A stretch of DNA of 64,000 nucleotides from Pedobacter sp. B4-66 (GCF_018492665.1 NZ_JAFVME010000003.1:682001-746000); one strand, 5' to 3'; positions 17,370 to 25,923 are shown, numbered from the stretch's first letter. Made by a program: numbers and translations. The notes: generated by a model from the letters alone, not told the origin.

Positions 17370-17654
17370 CTACTTACCCGGGAAGCCTTGCAATTTCTGA
17401 TAGAGTTCCGCCAAACCTGCTTTTTGTAAAAAGTCATCTGCAATTTCGCAAAGCTCAGTACTGCTTTCTTTCGGCAGCACCGACAACAAATCTTTTACCA
17501 TTCCTGTTTCCTGTTTTACCCCCTGCCTGATCGCTTGGCTCAGTAACAGGATTTGTGTTTTGCTGATCTTCAAATCAACCTTCACATTTTTTTCATTCAT
17601 GCCTGGGACGCTTAACATCACGTCATACATCACGGCCACATCGCTTGTCGTCAT
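17370..17654 (-). CDS. Hypothetical protein of the mobilization region
   Basis: This 94-residue helical protein (VMYDVMLSVPGMNEKNVKVDL, then ISKTQILLLSQAIRQGV) has no recognised domain. It has its own terminator. Similar short proteins sit upstream of toprim/mobilization genes in Sphingobacteriaceae elements as I remember them. The role is unknown; it is divergent from the primase-like gene. Confidence 0.65.
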   Translation of the reverse strand: MTTSDVAVMYDVMLSVPGMNEKNVKVDLKISKTQILLLSQAIRQGVKQETGMVKDLLSVLPKESSTELCEIADDFLQKAGLAELYQKLQGFPGK

Positions 17655-17801
17655 AATTGTTCTTTTTACGTTTACTCATCAAAAGTACTTATCAGCCGTT
17701 GTTTTCACCTGTATAGAATTTAACCAGGTCGAGGTTTAGCCGAGGCAGCCTTTTATTTTTGTTTCACTGAATTTCTTTTGTGCAGTAGAAAAATGTGAGA
17801 T

Positions 17802-18713
17802 ATGGAAAAGAAGAAAGCTTTGCTTACGTGCGACGAAGCAAAACAAATGGACATGGTTGCCTACCTGTCCCAACTAGGTCTTAAACCAGTAAAGGTTACC
17901 GGATCTGATCATTGGTACCATTCACCGTTAAGGAACGAGAAAAGTGCATCGTTTAAAATTAATGCGAAGCTTAACCGATGGTACGATTTTGGACTTGGGA
18001 AAGGCGGCAACCTGGTTGATTTTGGTACCTTGTTTTTCGGGTGTACTGTTACCACCTTTTTACAAAGGTTGGAAGGTAACACCTTCCCTCCCGTTCAACA
18101 TCAATATATCCATAATCCCAACCGACCGAACAACAAAATTATTGAAATCGTAGGGGAACAAGAGTTACAGAGTTTTGCTTTACTGGAATATCTCCGACAA
18201 AGATGTATCCCTGTTGACCTGGCCCGAATTTATTGCAAGGAAGTCCGCTATAAAATGGGGGAAAAAACATACTACGGAATCGGCTTTCAAAACAATTCCG
18301 GTGGGTATGAAATACGTAACCCTTTCTTCAAGTCTTCCAGCTCCCCAAAAGATATTACCACCATTCTAAACGGAGGGAACAGCGTTGCCGTTTTTGAAGG
18401 TTTTTTTGACTTCCTCTCTTACCTCGTTTTATCAAAGAATGATCAAAGAAACAATCCTGATTTTCTTATCCTCAACAGCCTTGCATTTTTTGAAAAAGCA
18501 AAGACCCTAATGGAATCCTATGGATCATCCAATTTATACCTGGACGGTGATGCCGCAGGACAGAAAATGATAAAGGACGCAATATCTGCCAATAAGCAAT
18601 ACATTGATGAGAGCAACCTCTACCGTGAGTACCAGGATCTGAACAATTACTTGTGCAATAATATGAATCCCCAGAAAATAACACAAGAGGTAAAACGAGG
18701 GCTTTCGAGATAA
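17802..18713 (+). CDS. Toprim-domain DNA primase-like protein
   Basis: The N-terminus resembles the CHC2-type primase domain but without the zinc cysteines: YLSQLGLKPVKVTGSDHWYH, SPLRNEKSASFKI, WYDFGLGKGGNLVDF. A Toprim domain follows at about 195-290: VAVFEGFFDFLSYL (the conserved Glu) and LYLDGDAAGQKM (the D-x-D-like pair). At 303 residues it is typical of the toprim proteins next to mobilization genes in Bacteroidota elements. It probably primes complementary-strand synthesis after transfer. It is separated from mobC by 189 bp holding the candidate oriT. Confidence 0.9.
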   Translation: MEKKKALLTCDEAKQMDMVAYLSQLGLKPVKVTGSDHWYHSPLRNEKSASFKINAKLNRWYDFGLGKGGNLVDFGTLFFGCTVTTFLQRLEGNTFPPVQHQYIHNPNRPNNKIIEIVGEQELQSFALLEYLRQRCIPVDLARIYCKEVRYKMGEKTYYGIGFQNNSGGYEIRNPFFKSSSSPKDITTILNGGNSVAVFEGFFDFLSYLVLSKNDQRNNPDFLILNSLAFFEKAKTLMESYGSSNLYLDGDAAGQKMIKDAISANKQYIDESNLYREYQDLNNYLCNNMNPQKITQEVKRGLSR

Positions 18714-18768
18714 CGAAAGAATCGGAATTGATAGGAACGAAAGCATAATAATTTACTGAAAAGTACCA

Positions 18769-18820
18769 CGATTACCTGTGAGCACCGTAATCGGCCAGAT
18801 GTACAGTTGTTTCACAACTG
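18769..18820. other. Candidate oriT region (paired hairpins upstream of the mobilization genes)
   Basis: Two inverted repeats lie in the gap before mobC: CGATTAC (18769-18775) with GTAATCG (18787-18793), and CAGTTGT-TTC-ACAACTG (18804-18820, perfect 7-bp stem, 3-nt loop). Origins of transfer usually sit just upstream of relaxosome genes and carry such repeats. I cannot identify a nick site. Confidence 0.4.
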
Positions 18821-18902
18821 GTTCTGGCTGCCCTTACTCCGAAGTCGTGGGCAGTGCATTCCGTAATAATGGTGTTTTCTTAAAAAGTGAAAATGATACG
18901 TG

Positions 18903-19292
18903 ATGAAAGATCAAAAAAACAACCGCAACAAATGGCTGCATGTCCGACTGACAGTGGCAGAGCATGAGGCCATAAACAAGGCTTTTAGTAAGACTACAAG
19001 CCTGAAATTAAGCGAGTACCTACGCAAACAACTACTCGGGAAACCGCATATCGGCAGGTATCGTAATGACTCCCTAAATGAATTTGTAACCGTGCTTTCT
19101 GCCCTGAAAATGGAGCTGAAAGCGGCTGGCAACAACCTGAACCAGGCCGTTAAAAAACTCCACACCCTAAATGATAGAAAGGATATGGAACGATGGCTGA
19201 TCACCTGGGAACTGGATAAGAGAGGCTTCCAGAAAAGTGTGGAATCGATTGCTAGGCACATGGATAAAATCAATGACCAATGGTTTCAGTAA
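18903..19292 (+). CDS. MobC-like relaxosome accessory protein
   Basis: The 129-residue basic protein starts WLHVRLTVAEHEAINKAFSK, a ribbon-helix-helix-like N-terminus, then TTSLKLSEYLRKQLLGK, and a helical C-terminus with LKAAGNNLNQAVKKLHT, the hallmark of the bacterial mobilization protein family. It binds oriT and helps the relaxase. Its end overlaps the relaxase start by 13 bp, so the two are translationally coupled. ATG 18903 is used rather than the adjacent GTG. Confidence 0.9.
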   Translation: MKDQKNNRNKWLHVRLTVAEHEAINKAFSKTTSLKLSEYLRKQLLGKPHIGRYRNDSLNEFVTVLSALKMELKAAGNNLNQAVKKLHTLNDRKDMERWLITWELDKRGFQKSVESIARHMDKINDQWFQ

Positions 19293-20566
19293 TTCACAAC
19301 AGCGGTAGCATCAAGAAGGTTTTAGACTACAACGAGCATAAGGTAAAAGAAGGAGTTGCCACCTGCTTGGAAGCAGCCTATTACCTTAAGGATGTAGATA
19401 AATTAACGTTCAAAGAAAAGCTTGGACGCCTCCAGAAACTGGCTGCCCTAAGGGAAGGCACCAAAGTAAATACCGTTCATATTTCGCTCAATTTCGACCC
19501 TTCTGAAAAGCATTCCGTTGAAAAATTAAAAGAGATTACGGCCTCTTATTTAGAGAAAATCGGCTTTGCTGGGCAGCCCTATTTACTCTATCAGCATTTT
19601 GACGCAGGACACCCGCACGTGCATATCCTGACGACAAATATTAAGCCCGATGGAAAGGCAATTAACCTACATAACCTGGGTAAAAACCAATCTGAAACGG
19701 CAAGAAAAGAGATTGAGATCTCCTTCGGTCTGGTCAAAGCAGATGACAAACAAAGGCAGAATGTATATGAGGTTCAGGCTATAAATGCAAAGGTGGAATA
19801 TGGTAAATCAGCAACGAAACGCGCGATTACAAATATCCTGAACCATGTCCTGAATACTTATAAATTCAGTTCCCTGCCTGAACTCAACGCGGTATTAAAC
19901 CGGTATAATGTCAGTGCCGAACGAGGCTCTGAACAATCCCGTGTGTACCTGAATGGAGGCTTATTATACCGTATCCGTACCCCGAATGGAACGTTAAAGG
20001 GAGTACCGATTAAAGCAAGTGATTTTTATAGTAAACCCACGCTGAGCAAGCTCAATGAAAAGTTTATTGAACACGAAAAAGAGAAGCCGAAGCACAAAGC
20101 CCGTGTTAAAAATGCTATTGACCTTTTCTTCCTAAGTAATCCCCATAGCAGTCTCCAGCAAATGATTTTAGGGTTGCATAAAGAAGGGATAGATGCGATC
20201 ATAAGGCAGAACAAGGATGGGGTGGTGTATGGGATTACCTATGTCGATCATGTTGCGAAATGCGTATTCAATGGCAGTGATCTGGGGAAAGGTTATAGCG
20301 CCAAAGGCATCCTGGAACGTTGCGGCAATGAACACCAGGCGGGACAATTTATAGCACCTTCGATTTTTTCAGACAAGCAAAGCAGGAATGAAAACGAACC
20401 GCATTTGGATAAGTTCCCTGCGGACAGCCATCATGTAAAGGCGCATGATCATCTACCCACAACAACCATACTGGAAGAGCTTTTACAGTACGAAAACGCA
20501 TCCGCTTACCTGCCTTATGAGCTGAGCGGCAAAAAGAAAAAGCGTAAAAATTCAATCAAAAGATAA
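19280..20566 (+). CDS. mobA: MobA/VirD2-family relaxase
   Basis: The 428-residue relaxase nicks oriT and pilots the single strand. The three-His metal site is visible in HFDAGHPHVHILTTN (near residues 111-120), and the N-terminus has SGSIKKVLDYNEHK with a candidate nucleophile Tyr. The C-terminal 150 residues (KARVKNAIDLFFLSNP, GIDAIIRQNKDGVVYGITYV) match a domain common in Bacteroidota MobA proteins, and the tail is Lys-rich. It overlaps mobC and lies 18 bp before the coupling protein gene. Confidence 0.95.
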   Translation: MVSVIHNSGSIKKVLDYNEHKVKEGVATCLEAAYYLKDVDKLTFKEKLGRLQKLAALREGTKVNTVHISLNFDPSEKHSVEKLKEITASYLEKIGFAGQPYLLYQHFDAGHPHVHILTTNIKPDGKAINLHNLGKNQSETARKEIEISFGLVKADDKQRQNVYEVQAINAKVEYGKSATKRAITNILNHVLNTYKFSSLPELNAVLNRYNVSAERGSEQSRVYLNGGLLYRIRTPNGTLKGVPIKASDFYSKPTLSKLNEKFIEHEKEKPKHKARVKNAIDLFFLSNPHSSLQQMILGLHKEGIDAIIRQNKDGVVYGITYVDHVAKCVFNGSDLGKGYSAKGILERCGNEHQAGQFIAPSIFSDKQSRNENEPHLDKFPADSHHVKAHDHLPTTTILEELLQYENASAYLPYELSGKKKKRKNSIKR

Positions 20567-20584
20567 AACAAATAAAGAACGATT

Positions 20585-22576
20585 ATGGCTATGCAGACAG
20601 GTGAAAACGAACAGGCGATGAGGAAGATTCTGGATATGACCAGGTTTATCAGTATCATTTTACTACTCTTTCATTGTTACTATTTTTTATATACTGCCTT
20701 TGAACAATGGCAGTTTACATCATCCTTTACGGATAAGTTATTGCGCAACATTCGGGATACAGGACTATTCATCAACTTCTATAGATCTAAGCTTATTGCC
20801 CTAGGTTTTCTTTGTATTTCCCTGATTGGTGCAAGGGGAAGGAAAAATGAAAAGGTAAATTATAAGGAAGCATTTTCCTACTTACTTTCAGGATTGCTGT
20901 TGTATTTTCTTAGCGCCCTTTCCCTCCTGCTTCCCTGGAATAAGGTAAACCTGGCTATAATTTACATGAGCATTTTGTCCGTAGGATACCTGCTCATGTT
21001 GACCGGCGGAACCCTCCTTTCCAGGATCATCAAGCAAAAATTACGAGATGATCCCTTTAACCTGGAGAACGAAACCTTTCCTCAGGAAACAAGTTTAATT
21101 ACCAATGCATTTTCTATAAACCTTCCGACCCTTTTCCGGTACAAAGGAAAAATACACAAAGGTTTCCTCAATGTAATTTCGCCACAAAGGGGCGTTATTT
21201 GTCAGGGATCGGCAGGTTCAGGCAAGACGGCATTCTTTTTAAGACATGTTATCACGCAATGCCTGGGTAAAGAAGAGCCTTTTTCAGCTCTGGTTTATGA
21301 TTTCAAATTCCCTGATCTTTCAATCATTGCCTACAACCATTGGCTGAAAAATAAAGACAGGTATAAGGAGGAGTCAAATTGTTATTTTATCAATTTTGAT
21401 GACCTCTCCCGCTCCCATCGTGCCAATGTTTTTGACCCATTAGGCATGACCGACATTACGGATGCCAGTGAATCTGCAAGGACTATATTATATGGGTTAA
21501 ACAAAGAATGGGGAAAAAGCCGCCAGGGTGATTTCTTTGTGGAAAGCCCGATCAATTTTGTTACGGCAATTATCTGGTTCCTGCGAAGATACAAGGATGG
21601 CCGTTATTGTACCTTGCCCCATGTCCTAGAACTGATCCAGATAGAATACCATTTATTATTTAGCGTACTGCGGCTGGAACCACAAATATCTGTATTGATC
21701 AATCCCTTTATCAGTGCTTATGCCAGTGCTAAAGAACAACTCGAAGGCCAGATCGGGAGTGCTAAAATTGCCCTTGCCCGCCTTACCTCCCCGCAATTAT
21801 ATTATGTTCTTTCCGGCGATGACTTCAGCCTGGATATCAACAATCCGAAGCATCCGGCAGTGCTTTGTATGGGCAATAACCCGCAGAAAATTATGACCTA
21901 TGGGGCGGTACTTTCCTTGTATGTCAACCGGATTTTAAAGGTCATCAATCAGAAAGATAAACACAAATGTGCGCTTATCCTTGACGAAGAACCCACCTTA
22001 ACAGTTGAACTAAACACGGTCGTCAGCACCGGGAGACAAAATAAAATCTGCACCTTTATCGGGCTTCAAGAGGTAGCACAATTAAGGAAAGAGTACGGTA
22101 AAGACTCTGCCGAGGTATTGATTAATATGGTCGGCAACCTGATCTCCGGCCAGGTTACAGGAGATAGTGCCAAACAGGTTAGTGAACGCATTGGAAAGAT
22201 CAACCAACATAAAACCAGCCTTTCTATCAATAGCGGGGACACCTCTATCAGCAAAAGTTTACAACTGGATTATGCCGTTCCTGCATCAAAAATGGCAAAC
22301 CTTTCCAGCGGTGAATTTGCCGGAACAGTGGCCGATACACCTCAACAGAAAATAGAATACAAAGCCTTTCATTGCCGGATTGTAAATGACTTTGATGCCA
22401 TTAATAAGGAAGAAGCGAAATATAAACCTATTCCAATCATTCGTCGTGTTGATCAGCAAATGATTCAAAGGAATTTTGACCAGATCAGGAAAGATGTGCA
22501 GGATATTATTCATGCTGAGATCAGCAAAATGAGTGATGATCCTGCCATGCACCATCTATTGCTTGCCAAAAAATAG
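20585..22576 (+). CDS. VirD4/TraG-like type IV coupling protein (YWFCY-type N-terminus)
   Basis: The 663-residue protein has four hydrophobic segments in the first 145 residues (the second around LIALGFLCISLIG) and a FHCYYFLY stretch that fits the YWFCY domain of Bacteroidota MobC/TraG-like coupling proteins. The ATPase follows: Walker A GSAGSGKT at 208-215, Walker B in CALILDEEPT, and VSTGRQNKICTFIGLQEVAQL. It brings the relaxase-DNA complex to the secretion channel. It completes a mobC-mobA-coupling operon that ends at a terminator; the T4SS genes expected downstream in full conjugative elements are absent. Confidence 0.94.
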   Translation: MAMQTGENEQAMRKILDMTRFISIILLLFHCYYFLYTAFEQWQFTSSFTDKLLRNIRDTGLFINFYRSKLIALGFLCISLIGARGRKNEKVNYKEAFSYLLSGLLLYFLSALSLLLPWNKVNLAIIYMSILSVGYLLMLTGGTLLSRIIKQKLRDDPFNLENETFPQETSLITNAFSINLPTLFRYKGKIHKGFLNVISPQRGVICQGSAGSGKTAFFLRHVITQCLGKEEPFSALVYDFKFPDLSIIAYNHWLKNKDRYKEESNCYFINFDDLSRSHRANVFDPLGMTDITDASESARTILYGLNKEWGKSRQGDFFVESPINFVTAIIWFLRRYKDGRYCTLPHVLELIQIEYHLLFSVLRLEPQISVLINPFISAYASAKEQLEGQIGSAKIALARLTSPQLYYVLSGDDFSLDINNPKHPAVLCMGNNPQKIMTYGAVLSLYVNRILKVINQKDKHKCALILDEEPTLTVELNTVVSTGRQNKICTFIGLQEVAQLRKEYGKDSAEVLINMVGNLISGQVTGDSAKQVSERIGKINQHKTSLSINSGDTSISKSLQLDYAVPASKMANLSSGEFAGTVADTPQQKIEYKAFHCRIVNDFDAINKEEAKYKPIPIIRRVDQQMIQRNFDQIRKDVQDIIHAEISKMSDDPAMHHLLLAKK

Positions 22577-22582
22577 TGATAA

Positions 22583-22614
22583 GGCAGCAGGAAACCTTGC
22601 TGCCATTATTTTTT
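22583..22614 (+). terminator. Terminator of the mobilization operon
   Basis: GGCAGCAGG and CCTTGCTGCC (one bulged base, 22583-22604) followed by ATTATTTTTT. It ends the mob operon and overlaps the 3' end of the convergent Xre gene. Confidence 0.8.
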
Positions 22615-23004
22615 ACTCAGCATTTTTTGCAGCATTTCTACTTTTTCCCTTTCACTCTGAACGAGTTGCTGGTAAAGGCTTTTGTTTTCCTCAACTAAAC
22701 TCATACAAAAATCCAAAGGATTATTGACCTGGTAATTGATGACACTATTGTTTTGTTCGTAGAAATAGTTATTTAAGGCCGCTTCCTGGTTAAAGTCCCT
22801 GATCCCTTCTGAGGTTACGCCCAATGCTAGGGCAATCTGATCAAGCTTTTCGTCTTCAATGGTTTCACTTTTCTCCAGTTTAGAAATGCCCTGCCGCGTC
22901 ATTCCTAACTCCTTCGCCAGGGCTTGCTGGCTTATGTCCCTCAGCTTCCTTATCTTTTCAATTTTTCTTCCAATAGATAATGGTTTGAAGAGATCGGTAT
23001 TCAT
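22606..23004 (-). CDS. XRE-family helix-turn-helix regulator
   Basis: The 132-residue protein has an N-terminal Cro/C1-type HTH: IGRKIEKIRKLRDISQQALA, KELGMTRQGISKLEKSE, then LDQIALALGVTSEGIRDF. The C-terminal 60 residues are Asn/Gln-rich then form a coiled coil (NKSLYQQLVQSEREKVEMLQ) likely to give dimers. Its start lies 41 bp from a 30-bp palindrome that could be its operator. It faces the peptide cluster divergently and the mob operon convergently, so it may control either. Confidence 0.9.
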   Translation of the reverse strand: MNTDLFKPLSIGRKIEKIRKLRDISQQALAKELGMTRQGISKLEKSETIEDEKLDQIALALGVTSEGIRDFNQEAALNNYFYEQNNSVINYQVNNPLDFCMSLVEENKSLYQQLVQSEREKVEMLQKMLSKK

Positions 23005-23044
23005 AAAAGAGGCGTTTATGTTAAAAATTGTTTAATGTTATAGT

Positions 23045-23074
23045 ACAAATGGCAACTGTCCAGTTGCTATTTGT
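23045..23074. promoter_or_regulatory. 30-bp palindrome, likely operator between xre and the RiPP locus
   Basis: ACAAAT-G-GCAACTG, a 2-bp centre, CAGTTGC-T-ATTTGT: two 14-nt arms with a single G:T mismatch. It sits 41-70 bp upstream of the xre start in the divergent region. A symmetric site of this size fits a dimeric XRE repressor; it could also form a hairpin in the xre leader. Confidence 0.65.
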
Positions 23075-23202
23075 TACGCTGCATTTTACAAATGTAGGGA
23101 AATAGCATCATTTGAAGTATTTGGTAAACTTGATCAGTTGCGGAATGTTACAGAAGTTAAAAAATCAACAGTTAAAAATTTCAGGGGGGACATTTGTGGG
23201 GG

Positions 23203-23232
23203 TTGCAAAAGACATAATAAATACTACTTTTA
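23203..23232 (+). promoter_or_regulatory. Possible Bacteroidota-type promoter for the RiPP locus
   Basis: TTGC (23203) and TACTTTTA (23225-23232) resemble the -33 TTTG/TTG and -7 TAnnTTTG elements of Bacteroidota at suitable spacing. They are about 360 bp upstream of the precursor start, so a long leader would result. Several weaker TA-rich matches lie closer to the gene, so this choice is uncertain. Confidence 0.25.
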
Positions 23233-23593
23233 TCGCGTTGATCATTAATTATTACGTGAAATATTTTTTGTTTTAGGAAAAAAACAAAAGTAATAGAATC
23301 ACATTTTCTAAATAAATATGAGGACTAATTTGATGCTATGCTGTGTTTCTTGTCAATATTACCATTTGTAAAGTTTTCAATGCCATTAGAAAAATCGACC
23401 AGTTTTTAATTTCTGATTCGTCTAATTTCCAAGGTGATTGATTGTATTGAAGTTTCTTTTAAGCATTCTTAAGATATTGTATTTCGGCCGAATACAACTT
23501 GCAGGAGGATACATCTACAACCTGAATAAAACGATGTACGCTGAATATATTTACTCCATGGCGATAAGACAGGAGAAATCTAAATTTTGTAAT

Positions 23594-23839
23594 ATGAACA
23601 ATAAACAATTGCCATCATTGGCATCGTTTGAAGACAAAAGAGTAACACAAGGTTTAAAATTCATTTTAGGCGGAGCAGTAGAACAAACCGCTGGTGGGAC
23701 GAATGCTCCCGGAGGCGGTGATTATGTAGCTGATGCAGTTTCCGGAAATAGAAAGATCTACGGATTATGTAAAAATCACGTAGATGGCGAAGCATTCTTT
23801 GTATCAAAAGAATACAAAGATTGGTTGGCAGGATATTAA
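23594..23839 (+). CDS. RiPP precursor peptide with double-glycine leader
   Basis: ATG 23594 (MNNKQLPSLASFEDKRV) is preferred; the frame can be extended upstream to 23438 but the added residues do not look like a leader. The 81-residue peptide has a 27-residue leader ending LKFILGG, the site recognised by C39 peptidases, and a 54-residue core. The core begins AVEQTAGG, is Gly-rich at first (TNAPGGGDYVAD), and then holds one Cys, several Asp/Glu and Lys residues, and ends KDWLAGY. Asp/Glu side chains next to Lys/Ser/Thr are the usual targets of graspetide-type ATP-grasp ligases. A strong hairpin follows the gene at once. It is much longer than most known cores of this class. Confidence 0.8.
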   Translation: MNNKQLPSLASFEDKRVTQGLKFILGGAVEQTAGGTNAPGGGDYVADAVSGNRKIYGLCKNHVDGEAFFVSKEYKDWLAGY

Positions 23840-23850
23840 TTTAATCAATG

Positions 23851-23883
23851 CGGTTTGTGTTGGGAGTCTCCCAACACAAACTG
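23851..23883 (+). terminator. Strong hairpin after the precursor gene (partial terminator or mRNA stabiliser)
   Basis: GTTTGTGTTGGGA (23853-23865), loop GTC, TCCCAACACAAAC (23869-23881), a perfect 13-bp stem extendable by one wobble and one G:C pair. No long T-run follows (only TGTTTAAAT). It sits between the precursor and the rest of the cluster, where a leaky terminator or RNase block would make more precursor than enzyme. Confidence 0.75.
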
Positions 23884-23897
23884 TTTAAATACATAAA

Positions 23898-24965
23898 ATG
23901 AAAATAGCTTCAGCTCTAATTTATATTTCAATTTTGACTAGTTGTACACAAGCATCTGCGAAGAATTCACTCCAACAATATTATGATGCAGTACATCATG
24001 CAAATGTATTGATATGTAAAGGTGATTTTGAAGGTGCTAATAAGGTATTTAACGCTGGTTTAAAATTAACCAAATATCCCTTCTATACTGACATCAATAA
24101 TGCAATTTTTGCGCAGGTAAACTCTAAATCCCCTGATACCTCTAAAATTGTATCTTATTTGAAAATGTTGCAACATAAAGGAATTTGTGTTCATGAGGAG
24201 TATGAAAAAAGAGATAAGTTCCGCCCCTTCCTGGGTTTGGTTAAAGAAGCTGAATGCCATAAAGTTGTCAATACTGCTGCAAGAAAGTCGGTACAAGATG
24301 CAATTGAACTTGATCAAAAACCCAGAAAAGACACCAGAGGTACAGAGCATCCAGCAGTGCAAAGTGAAATGCGTCATGTCGACTCCTTCAATTATGGGTT
24401 AGTTCGAAAAATATTAATCGAAGCTGAAAACAAAAATATTCCAATCGAGAACTTAATCGGAAACGATGCAAGTACATCGCTATTTACTTTAATTCAACAT
24501 AACGCATCTTGGGGACGATTAGACCGCTTTCAAATCGAGCGCCTAATTATTAAAGGGGTTTTAGAAGCAAGCAGCACAGCATCTAACCTTGATTATTTCT
24601 ACAAGATAGGGTACATAAAGAAAGATAAAGATGTTTGTGACCAATACGGGCTATATGGGAATTCAATTTTATTGCTCGTATATATTTCAGGTCCTTATAA
24701 ACCTGCTTTCATTTCAAAACTTTCTAAGGAATGTTACGCCTCAATTTCAAAAAATAGAAAAAAAATGTATCTGCCAGATGTGTTGGAAGAAGCGAAAGTT
24801 CGAGCATTCGCATTCTACAACTTTAGGTTTGGATTTCTCTACGACACAAATATGATTGCAATGTCTAGAGAAGATGCAGACGCAATGGAAAAAGAATTGA
24901 GTTCGAAAACCAAAATAATCAAATATGCGGGAAAAGAAGATTTTGATTTTAACAGAGAGTATTGA
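23898..24965 (+). CDS. Predicted lipoprotein, DUF6624-like, within the RiPP cluster
   Basis: The 355-residue protein starts with a lipoprotein signal (LIYISILTSC; lipobox L13-T-S-C16), so it should be anchored in a membrane outside the cytoplasm. A TPR-like first part follows (LICKGDFEGANKVFNAG). The second half (DAIELDQKPRKD, VDSFNYGLVRKILIEAENKN, LFTLIQHNAS) resembles my memory of DUF6624. Its stop overlaps the ATP-grasp gene by 41 bp, which ties it to the modification enzymes. It could be a self-protection (immunity) protein, a receptor or a docking protein; none is proven. Confidence 0.7.
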   Translation: MKIASALIYISILTSCTQASAKNSLQQYYDAVHHANVLICKGDFEGANKVFNAGLKLTKYPFYTDINNAIFAQVNSKSPDTSKIVSYLKMLQHKGICVHEEYEKRDKFRPFLGLVKEAECHKVVNTAARKSVQDAIELDQKPRKDTRGTEHPAVQSEMRHVDSFNYGLVRKILIEAENKNIPIENLIGNDASTSLFTLIQHNASWGRLDRFQIERLIIKGVLEASSTASNLDYFYKIGYIKKDKDVCDQYGLYGNSILLLVYISGPYKPAFISKLSKECYASISKNRKKMYLPDVLEEAKVRAFAFYNFRFGFLYDTNMIAMSREDADAMEKELSSKTKIIKYAGKEDFDFNREY

Positions 24966-25923
24966 CATCACCGCTGACAAAGTATGTGGTTGGTTGGTTC
25001 ACTTAGATCAGGATTTCGTTCGATTCAATACAGATAAAGAGGCAGTTTGGATAGATGAAATAACCATGAAGGGAACTCAAGTCGATATAAGTATTGGTCA
25101 TGTATCCGGGAAATATAAGCTACATGACTTCAAAAATATTTGGTTCCGCAGAGGTCAATTCATTAATACCATTAGAGGTGCTTCCAACAATATTTATCCT
25201 AATGACGAAATCATTAATGATCAAATTAACGACCATCTTCATAGAGAAATTAAAACCCTAAATGAATTTGTTTATTCTCAGATTCCACACCTTGTCCCTC
25301 AAATTAATAACCCTGTAAAATACAATATCAATAAACTTGAGTGTCTTTATCGAGCATCAAAGTTAGGGATGCTTACTCCAGATACATATATAACAAGTAA
25401 AAAAGATCGGATAAACGAGCTTAGAAAACACGAGGCGTTGATTACAAAAAATATTGGTGACGTCTTAACATGCCATACAGACAATTTCTTTATGATGCAA
25501 TCAACCACATTAGTGGTAGATAAGTATGTTTCAAGGGTAAAAAATTCTTTTTTCCCATCATTGTTTCAATCTGCAATAAAAAAGAAGGCGGATGTCAGGG
25601 TATTTTTTATCCTTAACCGCATTTTTACTACGATAGTTTTTGACTTTGCTGAAACTAATCTAATCGATTTTAGAGAATCCAAAAATATGGCAATATTACC
25701 TTTCCAATTGCCTCAAATTGAAGAAACAAAATTGCTAGAGTTGGCAAGAGAAATGGGACTTGAAAGCGGGTCTGCTGATTATGTACTATCAGAAAATGAT
25801 GAGTTATATTTTCTAGAAATAAATCCAGTGGGTCAAATTGATTTTATTAGTCAACTAGCAAATTTATATATCGAAAAGGAAATAGCGAAAACTCTAATTG
25901 AATATGGAACCTCCAACAGTTAA
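24925..25923 (+). CDS. gwsG: Grasp-with-spasm system ATP-grasp peptide maturase
   Basis: The 332-residue protein has the fold of the ATP-grasp enzymes that install ester or amide crosslinks in peptides. N-terminal KKILILTESIDITADKVCGWL and the IWFRRGQF segment are followed by the ATP-binding half (EALITKNIGDVL, VVDKYVSRVK, ADVRVFFILN) and the metal-binding LYFLEINPVGQIDFI at about 295-309. The ATG at 24925 lies inside the upstream lipoprotein gene (41 bp overlap); no later Met gives a full domain. It is followed with 20 bp overlap by a 75-residue ORF. With the SPASM gene it defines a grasp-with-spasm system. Confidence 0.9.
   Translation: MREKKILILTESIDITADKVCGWLVHLDQDFVRFNTDKEAVWIDEITMKGTQVDISIGHVSGKYKLHDFKNIWFRRGQFINTIRGASNNIYPNDEIINDQINDHLHREIKTLNEFVYSQIPHLVPQINNPVKYNINKLECLYRASKLGMLTPDTYITSKKDRINELRKHEALITKNIGDVLTCHTDNFFMMQSTTLVVDKYVSRVKNSFFPSLFQSAIKKKADVRVFFILNRIFTTIVFDFAETNLIDFRESKNMAILPFQLPQIEETKLLELAREMGLESGSADYVLSENDELYFLEINPVGQIDFISQLANLYIEKEIAKTLIEYGTSNS

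Noticed and set aside
23438-23593. Upstream extension of the RiPP precursor ORF from position 23438
   Set aside because: The added 52 residues are hydrophobic or irregular, and the sequence from 23594 (MNNKQLPSL) already has a normal leader length before the GG site.
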